A stretch of 64,000 nucleotides of DNA from Microbacterium sp. SMR1 (GTDB lineage Bacteria > Actinomycetota > Actinomycetes > Actinomycetales > Microbacteriaceae). The notes below the pieces were generated by a model, which ran no database searches, was not told where the DNA came from, and was given only the letters and a program-made list of their open reading frames with translations. Shown here one piece after another: positions 29,193 to 37,234 of this stretch (positions are counted from its first letter, which is position 1; every line of letters starts with the position of its first letter). The translations under genes and the position numbers were made by a program. The stretch is taken from positions 588,034 to 652,033 of the forward strand of contig NZ_QMBN01000003.1 of NCBI RefSeq assembly GCF_003289625.1, written 5' to 3'.

Positions 29193-30643
29193 ATCACGGA
29201 TCCGGCAGTGGGATGGGCAGCGACGCCGACGTCGCCGCGCTCGCGGCGTTGGTCGCGGATGCGGAGGTGGCTGCGGATGCCGTGCGGGCGGCGCAGATTC
29301 ATGAGGTGAGGGTGCTCGCGGCGGCCGGGGTGCTCGCGGAGCAGCAGTCGGCGGGAGCGTCGGAGCGAGTGAAGGCGCGCGAGATGGCGCTGCGCGGGAT
29401 CGCCGCCGAACTCGCCGGGGTGTTCGCGGCAACGGATAGGACATTGCAGCGTCGGATCGACGAGGCCCGGGATCTCGTCGACAACTACCCGCTGACGATG
29501 GCCGCGTGGGAGGCCGGGCGGATCGTGCGGGGCCATGTGCGCGTCATCCAGGATGAGGGATGCGCCATTCCTGTGGGTGACCGTGCGGAGTTCGAGCGTC
29601 TCGCGATCGAGAAGTGCGAACGCGACGCGCCGAACCGGGTGCGCGATGCGCTCCGCATGGTGGCTGAGCGGGTGCACCCGCGGTCGTTCACGGAACGGCA
29701 TGAGGCGGCCGCCGCGGGCCGGTGCGTGTCGGTCAAGCCCGGGCCGGACGGGATGTCCGACCTGATCGCCACGCTGCCGACCGTGATCGCCGACGGGATC
29801 GTCGATCGGTTGACGCGGCAGGCACGGGAGATCATCAACGCGCGGCCAGGTGTCCGTGCCGGGGATGGCGACGCGGCCGCGGCGGGCTCGGACACGCTCG
29901 CCGCCGGTACGGAAGGACTACCGGCGGGCTCGGGCGGCGCCTTGTTCGATTCACCTGATGCGACGCCGTCGGCCGACGCGTCGTCGTTCATCGACGATGG
30001 CCGCAGCATCGACCAGGTCCGCGCCGACGTGTTCAGCGACCTGCTCCTCGCCGGAACCCCCGCCCTCGACCCGACCGCGACGGGTGACGGCGACGGCACC
30101 CTCGGCGCGATCCGCGCACACGTGCAGGTCGCCGTTTCCGCCCTCACGCTCATGGGAAACGACGAAGAACCGGCTGACCTCGCGGGACGCTCCCCCATCG
30201 ACGCCGCAACCGCACGAGAACTCGCCGGGAACACGACCTCGTGGGATCGGCTCCTCACCCACCCGGTCACCCGAACGGCCCTGGAATGCGACGCGTACCG
30301 GCCCACGGCGGCGATGGTGCGGCTGTTGCGGGCGCGGGACCGGCACTGCCGGTTCCCCGGATGCCGGCAACCGGCAATCCGATGCGAGTTGGACCACACG
30401 ATCGCGGCATCCGACGGCGGGAAGACACACGTCTGCAACCTCGCCGACCTCTGCAAACGCCATCACGACGTGAAACACCACACCCGATGGCGGGTGGTGC
30501 AACTTGCGGGCGGAACGTTGGTGTGGACCTCCCCCACCGGGCGGGTTTACCGCGAAGACGCACCACCACCCCTGGTCACCTTCACCATCCCAGACCCACC
30601 GGGTGCGGCCGGGCCGCCACCCGACACTCCGCCACCGTTCTGA
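29183..30643 (+). CDS. DUF222/13E12-type HNH endonuclease
   Basis: A 486-residue protein. The N-terminal about 230 residues are the DUF222 helical region. A low-complexity Ala/Gly/Ser stretch (about 225-285) follows, and the C-terminus is an HNH nuclease domain: RDRHCRFPGC, CELDHTIAASDGG, and CNLADLCKRHHDVKHH, which contain the metal- and zinc-binding Cys and His residues. Members occur in many copies in actinobacterial genomes and include the 13E12 repeat proteins; their role is not settled. It is on the opposite strand to its neighbours and lies against two broken genes, which suggests that it arrived by insertion. Confidence 0.9.
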   Translation: MPSNHGSGSGMGSDADVAALAALVADAEVAADAVRAAQIHEVRVLAAAGVLAEQQSAGASERVKAREMALRGIAAELAGVFAATDRTLQRRIDEARDLVDNYPLTMAAWEAGRIVRGHVRVIQDEGCAIPVGDRAEFERLAIEKCERDAPNRVRDALRMVAERVHPRSFTERHEAAAAGRCVSVKPGPDGMSDLIATLPTVIADGIVDRLTRQAREIINARPGVRAGDGDAAAAGSDTLAAGTEGLPAGSGGALFDSPDATPSADASSFIDDGRSIDQVRADVFSDLLLAGTPALDPTATGDGDGTLGAIRAHVQVAVSALTLMGNDEEPADLAGRSPIDAATARELAGNTTSWDRLLTHPVTRTALECDAYRPTAAMVRLLRARDRHCRFPGCRQPAIRCELDHTIAASDGGKTHVCNLADLCKRHHDVKHHTRWRVVQLAGGTLVWTSPTGRVYREDAPPPLVTFTIPDPPGAAGPPPDTPPPF

Positions 30644-30672
30644 CGCGCATCTCCGCCGTTCCGACGCGCAGC

Positions 30673-30798
30673 GCCCGGGGGACGGAAGATCTCGGGATGC
30701 GGCTGGAAAGCGATCGTTTCGAGGCGACCGAATCGCAGATCCGCGTTCAAGGAATGATCGTCGGCCCAGTCGGTGGCACTGTCGTGGAAGAACGTCAT
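30673..30798 (-). pseudogene. Truncated copy of the 23605-24414 membrane protein gene
   Basis: From ATG 30798 the reading frame gives MTFFHDSATDWADDHSLNAD followed by RFGRLETIAFQPHPEIFRP, which aligns with the first about 42 residues of the protein at 23605-24414 (GHSLAADV, RFAQLEAVAYQRHPEIF). Similarity then stops within about 30 bp of the HNH gene's 3' end. The rest of the gene is missing, so this is a remnant cut at an insertion or recombination point. Confidence 0.75.
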
Positions 30799-30859
30799 CC
30801 CACGATCACGCTCTGCGGGCGATCATCGTCCAGGTGCGCGGCGGACGGGGTTATGCGTC

Positions 30860-31295
30860 TGCGCCTCGGCGACGACGACTCTTTGCGGACGAGGCAGCCA
30901 CGCCGAAGAGCAGCACGACGAACGCGCCGCGGAGATGACTGCTGCCACCCATTGCTCACCGAAGAGGGTGTCACCCCACCGGGTGCCCCCGTCGGGGACG
31001 AGGAGGGAGAAAGCAAAAGCACTGACCATGGCCGCCGCCGTGGGACCCAGCACACCCCGCTGCCCCAACTCGTCGCCGGCTCGCGCACCGAGGGGCGACC
31101 ACCAGCGCGAGAACCCCGGAGACGGCAGCGAGGCCGACCAGGATCGCCGTCTGCATGAGGAAGACCGGATAGGGGATGACGGGGTCCCGCTTCGTGTCCA
31201 TCGGTGGGCTCACTTGGTCACCCGACAGCATGAGCGACCCGATGAGGTGAGAACGAGTGCGATCGGTGAGACGACGGTGATCACCGCATAGAGCG
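30860..31295 (-). pseudogene. Frameshifted copy of the small four-TM membrane protein
   Basis: In successive frames the minus strand gives AVITVVSPIALVL, LIGSLMLSGDQVS, IPYPVFLMQTAILVGLAAVSGVLALVV, then GQRGVLGPTAAAMVSAFAF, TRWGDTLFGEQWVAAVISA, and finally FVVLLFGVAASSAKSRRR. Each aligns in order with the protein at 25169-25714, but at least three frameshifts separate them (about 31235-31255, 31080-31100 and 30930-30945). The gene cannot be functional. Confidence 0.75.
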
Positions 31296-31543
31296 TTCGG
31301 CTCGCAGAGTGCGCTCGTCGTGGTGAGGCGGTCGGCTGCAGCACGGCGCCAGCCTACGACGACGCCATCGGACGAGGTCGCGGCGCGATAACCGCACCGT
31401 ACAGTCCCGTACGCCAGGCGGCTGGCAGCATCGCCGGCCGGCAGCACGTACGCGGGAGCAGGAGCATCGTGGTGCCGGAGAACGATGCCGCCGCTCCCAG
31501 GGCGAGTGCGATCCACGACCCCGGTCAACTCTCCGCGGTCCGC
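31296..31543. other. No gene seen
   Basis: The stretch between the decayed membrane gene and the intact lipoprotein gene. It has readable frames, but none resembles a protein, and no clear promoter or repeat is evident. It may be more gene debris. Confidence 0.4.
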
Positions 31544-32173
31544 TCAGTCTGCGGGCGGCGGGGAAGAGGGCAGCCGCGGCTCACCATCGGCGATGCCGAA
31601 GAAGATCGGGTCGGAGGGCGCCTCCTGCTCTGGGACCGGCCAATCCGGAATCGGATCGTCGCCATACATCATCCGGTCCAATTCCTCGATGTCGCCGGGC
31701 TGGCAGGGCGAGGTCGCGGTCAGCACCACGTTGCCGTTGTCGATCAACGTCACCGTCAACAGCGAGTACACCCCCTGCTTGCGCACGATCACATCACCCG
31801 ACGACACCGTCCCGGACGCGAGATCCATACCCTCGACCTCGAAACCCGCCTCGACCAGATGCTGAGACACCGCCTCCCGTTTGTCCGGGATCTCCGCCGG
31901 ATCGAGGCTCACCGTCCGGGTCAGATCGAACTTCCACCCGTCGCCGCACCCGACTCCCGACGGCAGCATCCCGTACGTCCCCACCTCCCAGGGCCCGTCG
32001 TGGACCGCTGCAAGCACTCCGTTCGTCGTCTCCCGGAAATCCAGATACAGGCTCTCCGCCCGCTCGAACAGTTCCTCACCTGTCGGTTCTGCCACCGTCG
32101 CCCCACATCCCGTCAGAACGGTGACCGCGAACGCGGCCGCCGTCGCACCGAACAGACTTCTCCGCATGCTCAC
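31544..32173 (-). CDS. Secretion-locus lipoprotein D (two-cysteine family)
   Basis: A 209-residue precursor with lipobox VLTGC. It is the most divergent member: it keeps AAVHDGPWEV, a Cys in SGVGC, and the Cys-Pro-Gly turn SPCQPGDIEEL. GTG 32173 overlaps the upstream stop (GTGA) and has GAGGTG in front; ATG 32167 is the alternative. It is downstream of the FtsK/EssC-type ATPase gene and a four-TM gene, the same lipoprotein/4-TM pairing as at 24411-25714. Confidence 0.82.
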   Translation of the reverse strand: MSMRRSLFGATAAAFAVTVLTGCGATVAEPTGEELFERAESLYLDFRETTNGVLAAVHDGPWEVGTYGMLPSGVGCGDGWKFDLTRTVSLDPAEIPDKREAVSQHLVEAGFEVEGMDLASGTVSSGDVIVRKQGVYSLLTVTLIDNGNVVLTATSPCQPGDIEELDRMMYGDDPIPDWPVPEQEAPSDPIFFGIADGEPRLPSSPPPAD

Positions 32174-32610
32174 TGCCGCACCTCATCGGCGCGCCGGGTG
32201 CGGGGCGATCGCACCGCGATGATGACGAGGAGCACGACCTGCGCCACGGCGAGTGCGAACCACAGCCGCAGTTGCGCTTCCGAGAACGACGTGCCCGCAG
32301 ACGTTCCCACCACAGCGCGGTATCCGATCGCCGCGACCATTGCCACCGCGACGATCGTGGCGATGATCGCGGCATCCGTTCGCCTTGCCGCAGGCCGGAC
32401 GACGGCCGCCGCGCCGAGAGCGAGAACCGCGACGACGGATGCCGTCACCATGATCGGAAGGGCGAGGCCGGGGTCGAGCCGGATACGCCGGAGCGGTGGA
32501 TACATCACGGCAGCCGAGACGACCGCGGACGTCATCCCGGCGCCCGCGATCCACGCCCACCACCGCCCGCCCGCAGTGGCTGGCGACGCGCGGACCCGCC
32601 CCGACGACAT
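32170..32610 (-). CDS. Small four-TM membrane protein (cassette 2)
   Basis: A 146-residue protein with four hydrophobic segments: WIAGAGMTSAVVSAAVM, PIMVTASVVAVLALGAAAVV, AIIATIVAVAMVAAIGY, and WFALAVAQVVLLVIIAV. Its layout resembles the four-TM protein at 25169-25714, and both sit just upstream of a family lipoprotein with a 4-bp overlap. It starts 5 bp after the ATPase stop. The function is unknown. Confidence 0.78.
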   Translation of the reverse strand: MSSGRVRASPATAGGRWWAWIAGAGMTSAVVSAAVMYPPLRRIRLDPGLALPIMVTASVVAVLALGAAAVVRPAARRTDAAIIATIVAVAMVAAIGYRAVVGTSAGTSFSEAQLRLWFALAVAQVVLLVIIAVRSPRTRRADEVRQ

Positions 32611-32615
32611 CCGAC

Positions 32616-35600
32616 TCAGCGAATGGTCTCGGTGACGGTGTCGGTCGACACGGTTTCCCCCGCGCCCGCCGCCACAGGACGGGGCGCCGCGACGGTCTCG
32701 GACTCCACGAGCGGCATCTGCACCGTGACGGCACGACCGGCCTGCACGAAGATGCCGCGGCCCTCGGGGAAGTCGCTGCGCTTGACCTTCGGGAACGGCA
32801 CCTTGAACACGGCGTCGCCGTCGAAGGCATCCGGTTTGAGGATGATGCCCTTGCGGCCGCCCTTGAAGTCGCCGACGAGGCCGAATCCGCTGGTCACCTG
32901 CGTGACGTCGGCGTCGCCGATGAGCAGGTGGTCGCTGCGGTTGACCGCCTGGAACAGGGCCTTCAGCGGGCGCTCCGCCGGCGAGTCGGCGAACTGCGGC
33001 ACGTCTTCGACGACGATGAGGATGCGGCGCCCCAGCGTCTCGTCGGCGACGAGCTCGGCGAGCTCGGTCGCGAGCTCCTTCGCATCGTCGGGCGTGGTGG
33101 CACTGCGCACCCATGGCGCGTAGTCGCGCAGCTGCGACCGGCGCCCGCCGAAGTGGAACAGCGTCACCTCGGGGTCGAGGCGCGTCATCGACGTGATGAT
33201 GGCCTTCATCGCGGTCGTCTTGCCCGCCATCGGCGGGCCGGCCACGACGAACGTTCCCACGGGGTCGAATTCGCGCGCAGCCAGGGTGTCTTCCGCGACG
33301 CCGAGCACCGGGAACTCGCCGATGCGGTCGGGAAGGTCCGCGGGCGCGAGACGCGTCGGCAGCGAACCGATCTCGGCGACCTCGCGCACGCCGCGGGATC
33401 GCAGCTCGTCGGCGAGCTGACCGAGCAGCTTCGTCTGCTCCGCGACGTTCGGCGTGCCGCCGAGGACGGCGATCTGCGTCTCGAACCCGTCGACGATCGC
33501 CCGCCCGGGCGCGGAGCGCTCGTCGAGGACGTCCTTCGGCGCGTTCAGCAGCGCGTAGGCGTTCTCGTCCGAGAGGCGCAGCACGACGCGGCGCGAGATG
33601 TTCGAGCTGACCGCCGTCGGCACCGAGCCGGAACGGTCGGCGGTGGCCACGACGTGGACGCCGAGCGGACGTCCCTCGCCGAGGATCCGCATGAACGCCT
33701 GGTAGAACGGCATCCGCGCCGTGGTGGACTCCCACTCCGCCCGGAACTGCGGCAGCCCGTCGAGGAGCAGCACGATGCGCGCCTCGTCACGGCCGGTGAG
33801 ATCGCGGTATTCGGCGATCGTCGACGCGTTGGCGGCGCTGAAGCGCTTGCCCCGGTCATCAAGCACCTTCCCGAGCGAACGCATGATGCGCTGCACGCGC
33901 TCGGCGTCGTCGCCGGGGATCACCGAGCCGACGTGCGGCAGGATCTCGAGGCTCTTGAGCGATCCCGAACCGAAGTCGAGACCGTAGACCTCGATGTTCT
34001 CGGCGCGGCGGCCCGTCGTCGCGGCGGCGATGGCGATCGTGCGGAGGACCGTCGACTTGCCCGAGCCGCTCGTGCCGTACACGAGCATCGAGCCGTCGCG
34101 GTCGGGATCGAAGTACACCGCCTCTTGCAGCTGGCGTTCGGGGATGTCGCTCTTGCCGATGAGGATCGACCCGGCGCGACCCGCGGGCAGCGAACGGATG
34201 TCGACGGTGGTCTCGAGGTCGTCGAGCCAGGGCCGACGGGGTGCCGGGATCGCCGCTCGGTTCGCGGCGGCGACGAGGGTGGCGACGATGCGCTTCTGGT
34301 CGTTGGGACCGGGATCGACTTCCGCGGCCGGATCCTCGGGCTTCTCGTCGACCTCCCAGCGCTGCACCGAACCGAAGCGGAGCTCCGCGACGCTGACGTC
34401 GGCGGCGACGACCTCATCGGTGCTCCAGCCACCGGCATAGGCCGACTGGAAGGGAACGAGACGGCCGGGGCCGGTCTTGGCGATACCGCGGCCGGGGATG
34501 CTGGGGTCGAAGCGAGCCGCCACCGGGTCGTCCACGACGTCCTTCGAATCCGACTCGTCGGCCATGCGCAGGGCGACGCGGAGGTTCGTGTTGGCGCGGA
34601 GGTTGTCTTTGATGACGCCGGCGGGACGCTGCGTCGCCATGATGAGGTGGATGCCGAGCGAGCGACCGCGCTGGGCGATGTCGACGACGCCATCGACGAA
34701 CTCGGGCACCTCGCCGGCGAGGGCGGCGAACTCGTCGATCACGAGAACGAGTGCGGGCGGGGTCTCGGGGTCGCGACGCTTCTCGAGCTCGAGCAGGTCC
34801 TTCGCCTTCTTGCGGTTGAACAGGTGCTCGCGGTGGTGCAGCTCGGCCCGGAGGCTCGTCAGGGCGCGACGGACCAGGTGCGGGCTCAGGTCGGTGACGA
34901 GGCCGACGGTGTGCGGGAGCTCGACGCAGTCGGCGAAGGCCGATCCGCCCTTGTAGTCGACGAAGAGGAAGGTGACACGGTCGGGACTGTGGGCCGCGGC
35001 CATGCCGAGCACCCAGGCCTGCAGGAACTCCGACTTGCCGGCGCCCGTCGTACCGCCGACGAGGGCGTGCGGGCCCTGCGTCCGCAGGTCGAGCGTCATG
35101 GCGTCGGTGGCCCCCTGGCCCACGATGGCGCGCAGGTTGCCGGCCTTCTTCAGACGCGGCAGCGCTCCCCCGCTGCGGTCGAGGATCGTGTTGTTCTCGC
35201 GCCAGCGCTCGACCGCGAACGTGGGGTCGGAGGCGAGCTCGGAACCGACGAGCGAGAGGAACATCACCGAGTTCGGGATGTCGGAGGAGTCCTCGATGAT
35301 CGTGCTGGCATCGGCCACCGGAGCGAGTCGCTTCGCGAGCACCGTCATGAGCTCGTTCGAGACGCCCTCGACCTCTGTGACGGGGTACTCGACGCCGCTG
35401 CGGACGGTTCCCACACGCGCCGCGCCGAGTCCCGCCGACACGTCGACGAACGTGCGGCACACCGCGGGCAGTGCGTCGACGACGGGCGCGACGAAGATGC
35501 CGTAGACGCCGACGTCGGCGCCGCGCTCGAGCACCTGCGTGAGGCGGGCACGATCGACCGGTGCATCGGAGGTGACGATGACGAGCACCGCGGTCTGCCC

Positions 35601-37193
35601 CGGGAAGGTCGCCTCTTCGGCGGCGCGACGGACATCGGTGCCGTAACGCATCGGGTCCCAGTCGTCGTCGAACGGCAGACGGGGCGCGGCTGCCGCCTTC
35701 GATCGCCGCATCACGAGCTCCTCAAGCCCGGACAGCAGTGCGGCGCCGGTGGAGGCGGAATCTGACAGCGGCATGTCGCGGAACGGGCTGCGCTCGCTCG
35801 AGGTGTGCGGCAGCCACTTGAGCCACTCGAGCTCCTTCGCCCACTCGGGCTCGGTCAGCGCGACGGCGGCGAGATCGTTCGGGGAGTGCAGCCCGAACAG
35901 CTGCACGGCCAGCCCGCGGAGGGCATCCGCGGCCTCGCGTGCGCCGCCGGCGACGCCGAGCACGCCGACGCTCTGCAGCGACTCAAGGACGGGGACGCCG
36001 TCGATCATCCGGTAGCGCTCGCGCAGCCGGTCGACGCGCTCGACGTACTCCTGCAGCGCATCGGGGTTCTCAGCACGCTTGACGCTCGTGCGTGAAGGAG
36101 CCTCGGAGGTGCCCATCCTCACCGAGAGGAAGTTCCAGTGCTCGGGGCGCCGCGTCCACAGCATCGGGCCGAGCTGCATCGACTGCTCGAAGACCACGGC
36201 GACGGGCGGGACCTCGGCGTTGCGCACCTCGCGCTCACGCGGGCGCAGCCGGTACAGCTTCTCCTCGAGCTCCTCGAAGGTGCGCTCGAAGATCTCGACC
36301 TCTTTGCGCTGACGCTGGCCCAGCTGCGTCCGCTGCGAGATGAAGTTTCCGAGCAGCATCATCGGCGTCATGAAGACGATGAGCAGCGTGCGCGGCTGGT
36401 TGGTAATCGAGAACATCGCGATGCCCAGGATGAGGGGCGCGATGAGCATCGGCCATGGGAAGAGGCGCGACACCGGATCTTTCGGCATCCGCGGCTCTTC
36501 GAGCTCTTCGCCGACGTAGCGCGCCTCGACCCGCGGGCTGCGGTTGAACAGGAGGCTGCCGCCCCGCTCGAGCACGGGATCCTGCTCGACGGGGGCGAAG
36601 CTCTCGACCATCGAGATGACGAGCTCGGTGTCGCCGAGCTGGAACCGCTGGCCGGGGATCACGCGCAGGCGCTGCACGAGACCGCCGTCGATGACGATTC
36701 CATTGGCGGAGTTCAGATCGACGAGCTCGACGGATGCCCCGATCTCGATGCGCGCGTGACGCTTGGACACCAGCCGGTCATCGAGCACGATGTCGTTGCC
36801 CTGCGAGCGGCCGATCGTGAAGTGGCCCTGCGGGAGCGAGAACTCGCGTCCCGCAAGCGGCCCGCCGACCACGTGGAGGATCGCGGCGACGGGGCCGCCG
36901 GCACCGCGGGTGGCGACGTAGTCCGCTCCGAGGTTCGTCACGGTGGCGACGAACCCCGAGCCGATCGGAGCATCGCTGACGAGCATGTTCGGGTCGAGCA
37001 TGACGAAATCGGGCGACGTCGGCGGCGCCACCGTCAACGTCAGGACATCCGAGTCGCCCGCGGCGACTTCACGTCGCGGGTCGCTGTCGACGATCCGACG
37101 CGCGACGTCGTGCACGGTGGCGGTCGAGTCGGACGTGACGACGATGTCCGTCCCGGTGTGATCGCGGCGCTGCAGAGTCAGCTTGAGTCTCAT
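32616..37193 (-). CDS. FtsK/EssC-like type VII secretion ATPase with FHA domain
   Basis: A 1525-residue protein. Residues about 1-100 are a ubiquitin-like/beta region, residues about 105-200 an FHA domain (GRSQGNDI, SKRHARIEI, NSANGIVIDG), and residues about 245-300 hold two membrane helices. Three FtsK/SpoIIIE ATPase domains follow with Walker [12 protein letters not shown] (about 714), GTSGSGKST (about 1043) and GPPMAGKTT (about 1322). The first has a full Walker B (LVLVIDEFAAL, about 816); the second (VLLLDGLPQF) lacks the catalytic Glu. The FHA head plus three ATPases on one chain is more like EssC of Firmicutes than mycobacterial EccC. It is the motor of WXG100 export. Confidence 0.93.
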   Translation of the reverse strand: MRLKLTLQRRDHTGTDIVVTSDSTATVHDVARRIVDSDPRREVAAGDSDVLTLTVAPPTSPDFVMLDPNMLVSDAPIGSGFVATVTNLGADYVATRGAGGPVAAILHVVGGPLAGREFSLPQGHFTIGRSQGNDIVLDDRLVSKRHARIEIGASVELVDLNSANGIVIDGGLVQRLRVIPGQRFQLGDTELVISMVESFAPVEQDPVLERGGSLLFNRSPRVEARYVGEELEEPRMPKDPVSRLFPWPMLIAPLILGIAMFSITNQPRTLLIVFMTPMMLLGNFISQRTQLGQRQRKEVEIFERTFEELEEKLYRLRPREREVRNAEVPPVAVVFEQSMQLGPMLWTRRPEHWNFLSVRMGTSEAPSRTSVKRAENPDALQEYVERVDRLRERYRMIDGVPVLESLQSVGVLGVAGGAREAADALRGLAVQLFGLHSPNDLAAVALTEPEWAKELEWLKWLPHTSSERSPFRDMPLSDSASTGAALLSGLEELVMRRSKAAAAPRLPFDDDWDPMRYGTDVRRAAEEATFPGQTAVLVIVTSDAPVDRARLTQVLERGADVGVYGIFVAPVVDALPAVCRTFVDVSAGLGAARVGTVRSGVEYPVTEVEGVSNELMTVLAKRLAPVADASTIIEDSSDIPNSVMFLSLVGSELASDPTFAVERWRENNTILDRSGGALPRLKKAGNLRAIVGQGATDAMTLDLRTQGPHALVGGTTGAGKSEFLQAWVLGMAAAHSPDRVTFLFVDYKGGSAFADCVELPHTVGLVTDLSPHLVRRALTSLRAELHHREHLFNRKKAKDLLELEKRRDPETPPALVLVIDEFAALAGEVPEFVDGVVDIAQRGRSLGIHLIMATQRPAGVIKDNLRANTNLRVALRMADESDSKDVVDDPVAARFDPSIPGRGIAKTGPGRLVPFQSAYAGGWSTDEVVAADVSVAELRFGSVQRWEVDEKPEDPAAEVDPGPNDQKRIVATLVAAANRAAIPAPRRPWLDDLETTVDIRSLPAGRAGSILIGKSDIPERQLQEAVYFDPDRDGSMLVYGTSGSGKSTVLRTIAIAAATTGRRAENIEVYGLDFGSGSLKSLEILPHVGSVIPGDDAERVQRIMRSLGKVLDDRGKRFSAANASTIAEYRDLTGRDEARIVLLLDGLPQFRAEWESTTARMPFYQAFMRILGEGRPLGVHVVATADRSGSVPTAVSSNISRRVVLRLSDENAYALLNAPKDVLDERSAPGRAIVDGFETQIAVLGGTPNVAEQTKLLGQLADELRSRGVREVAEIGSLPTRLAPADLPDRIGEFPVLGVAEDTLAAREFDPVGTFVVAGPPMAGKTTAMKAIITSMTRLDPEVTLFHFGGRRSQLRDYAPWVRSATTPDDAKELATELAELVADETLGRRILIVVEDVPQFADSPAERPLKALFQAVNRSDHLLIGDADVTQVTSGFGLVGDFKGGRKGIILKPDAFDGDAVFKVPFPKVKRSDFPEGRGIFVQAGRAVTVQMPLVESETVAAPRPVAAGAGETVSTDTVTETIR

Positions 37194-37234
37194 CGAGGTT
37201 TCCTGTCAGCCGTGCGACGTCGGTCGGCGGGGAG

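Noticed and set aside
32496..35765. Plus-strand reading frame of over 1000 codons
   Set aside because: It is antisense to the FtsK/EssC-type ATPase. High GC content keeps the complementary frame open. No ribosome site or motif is present.
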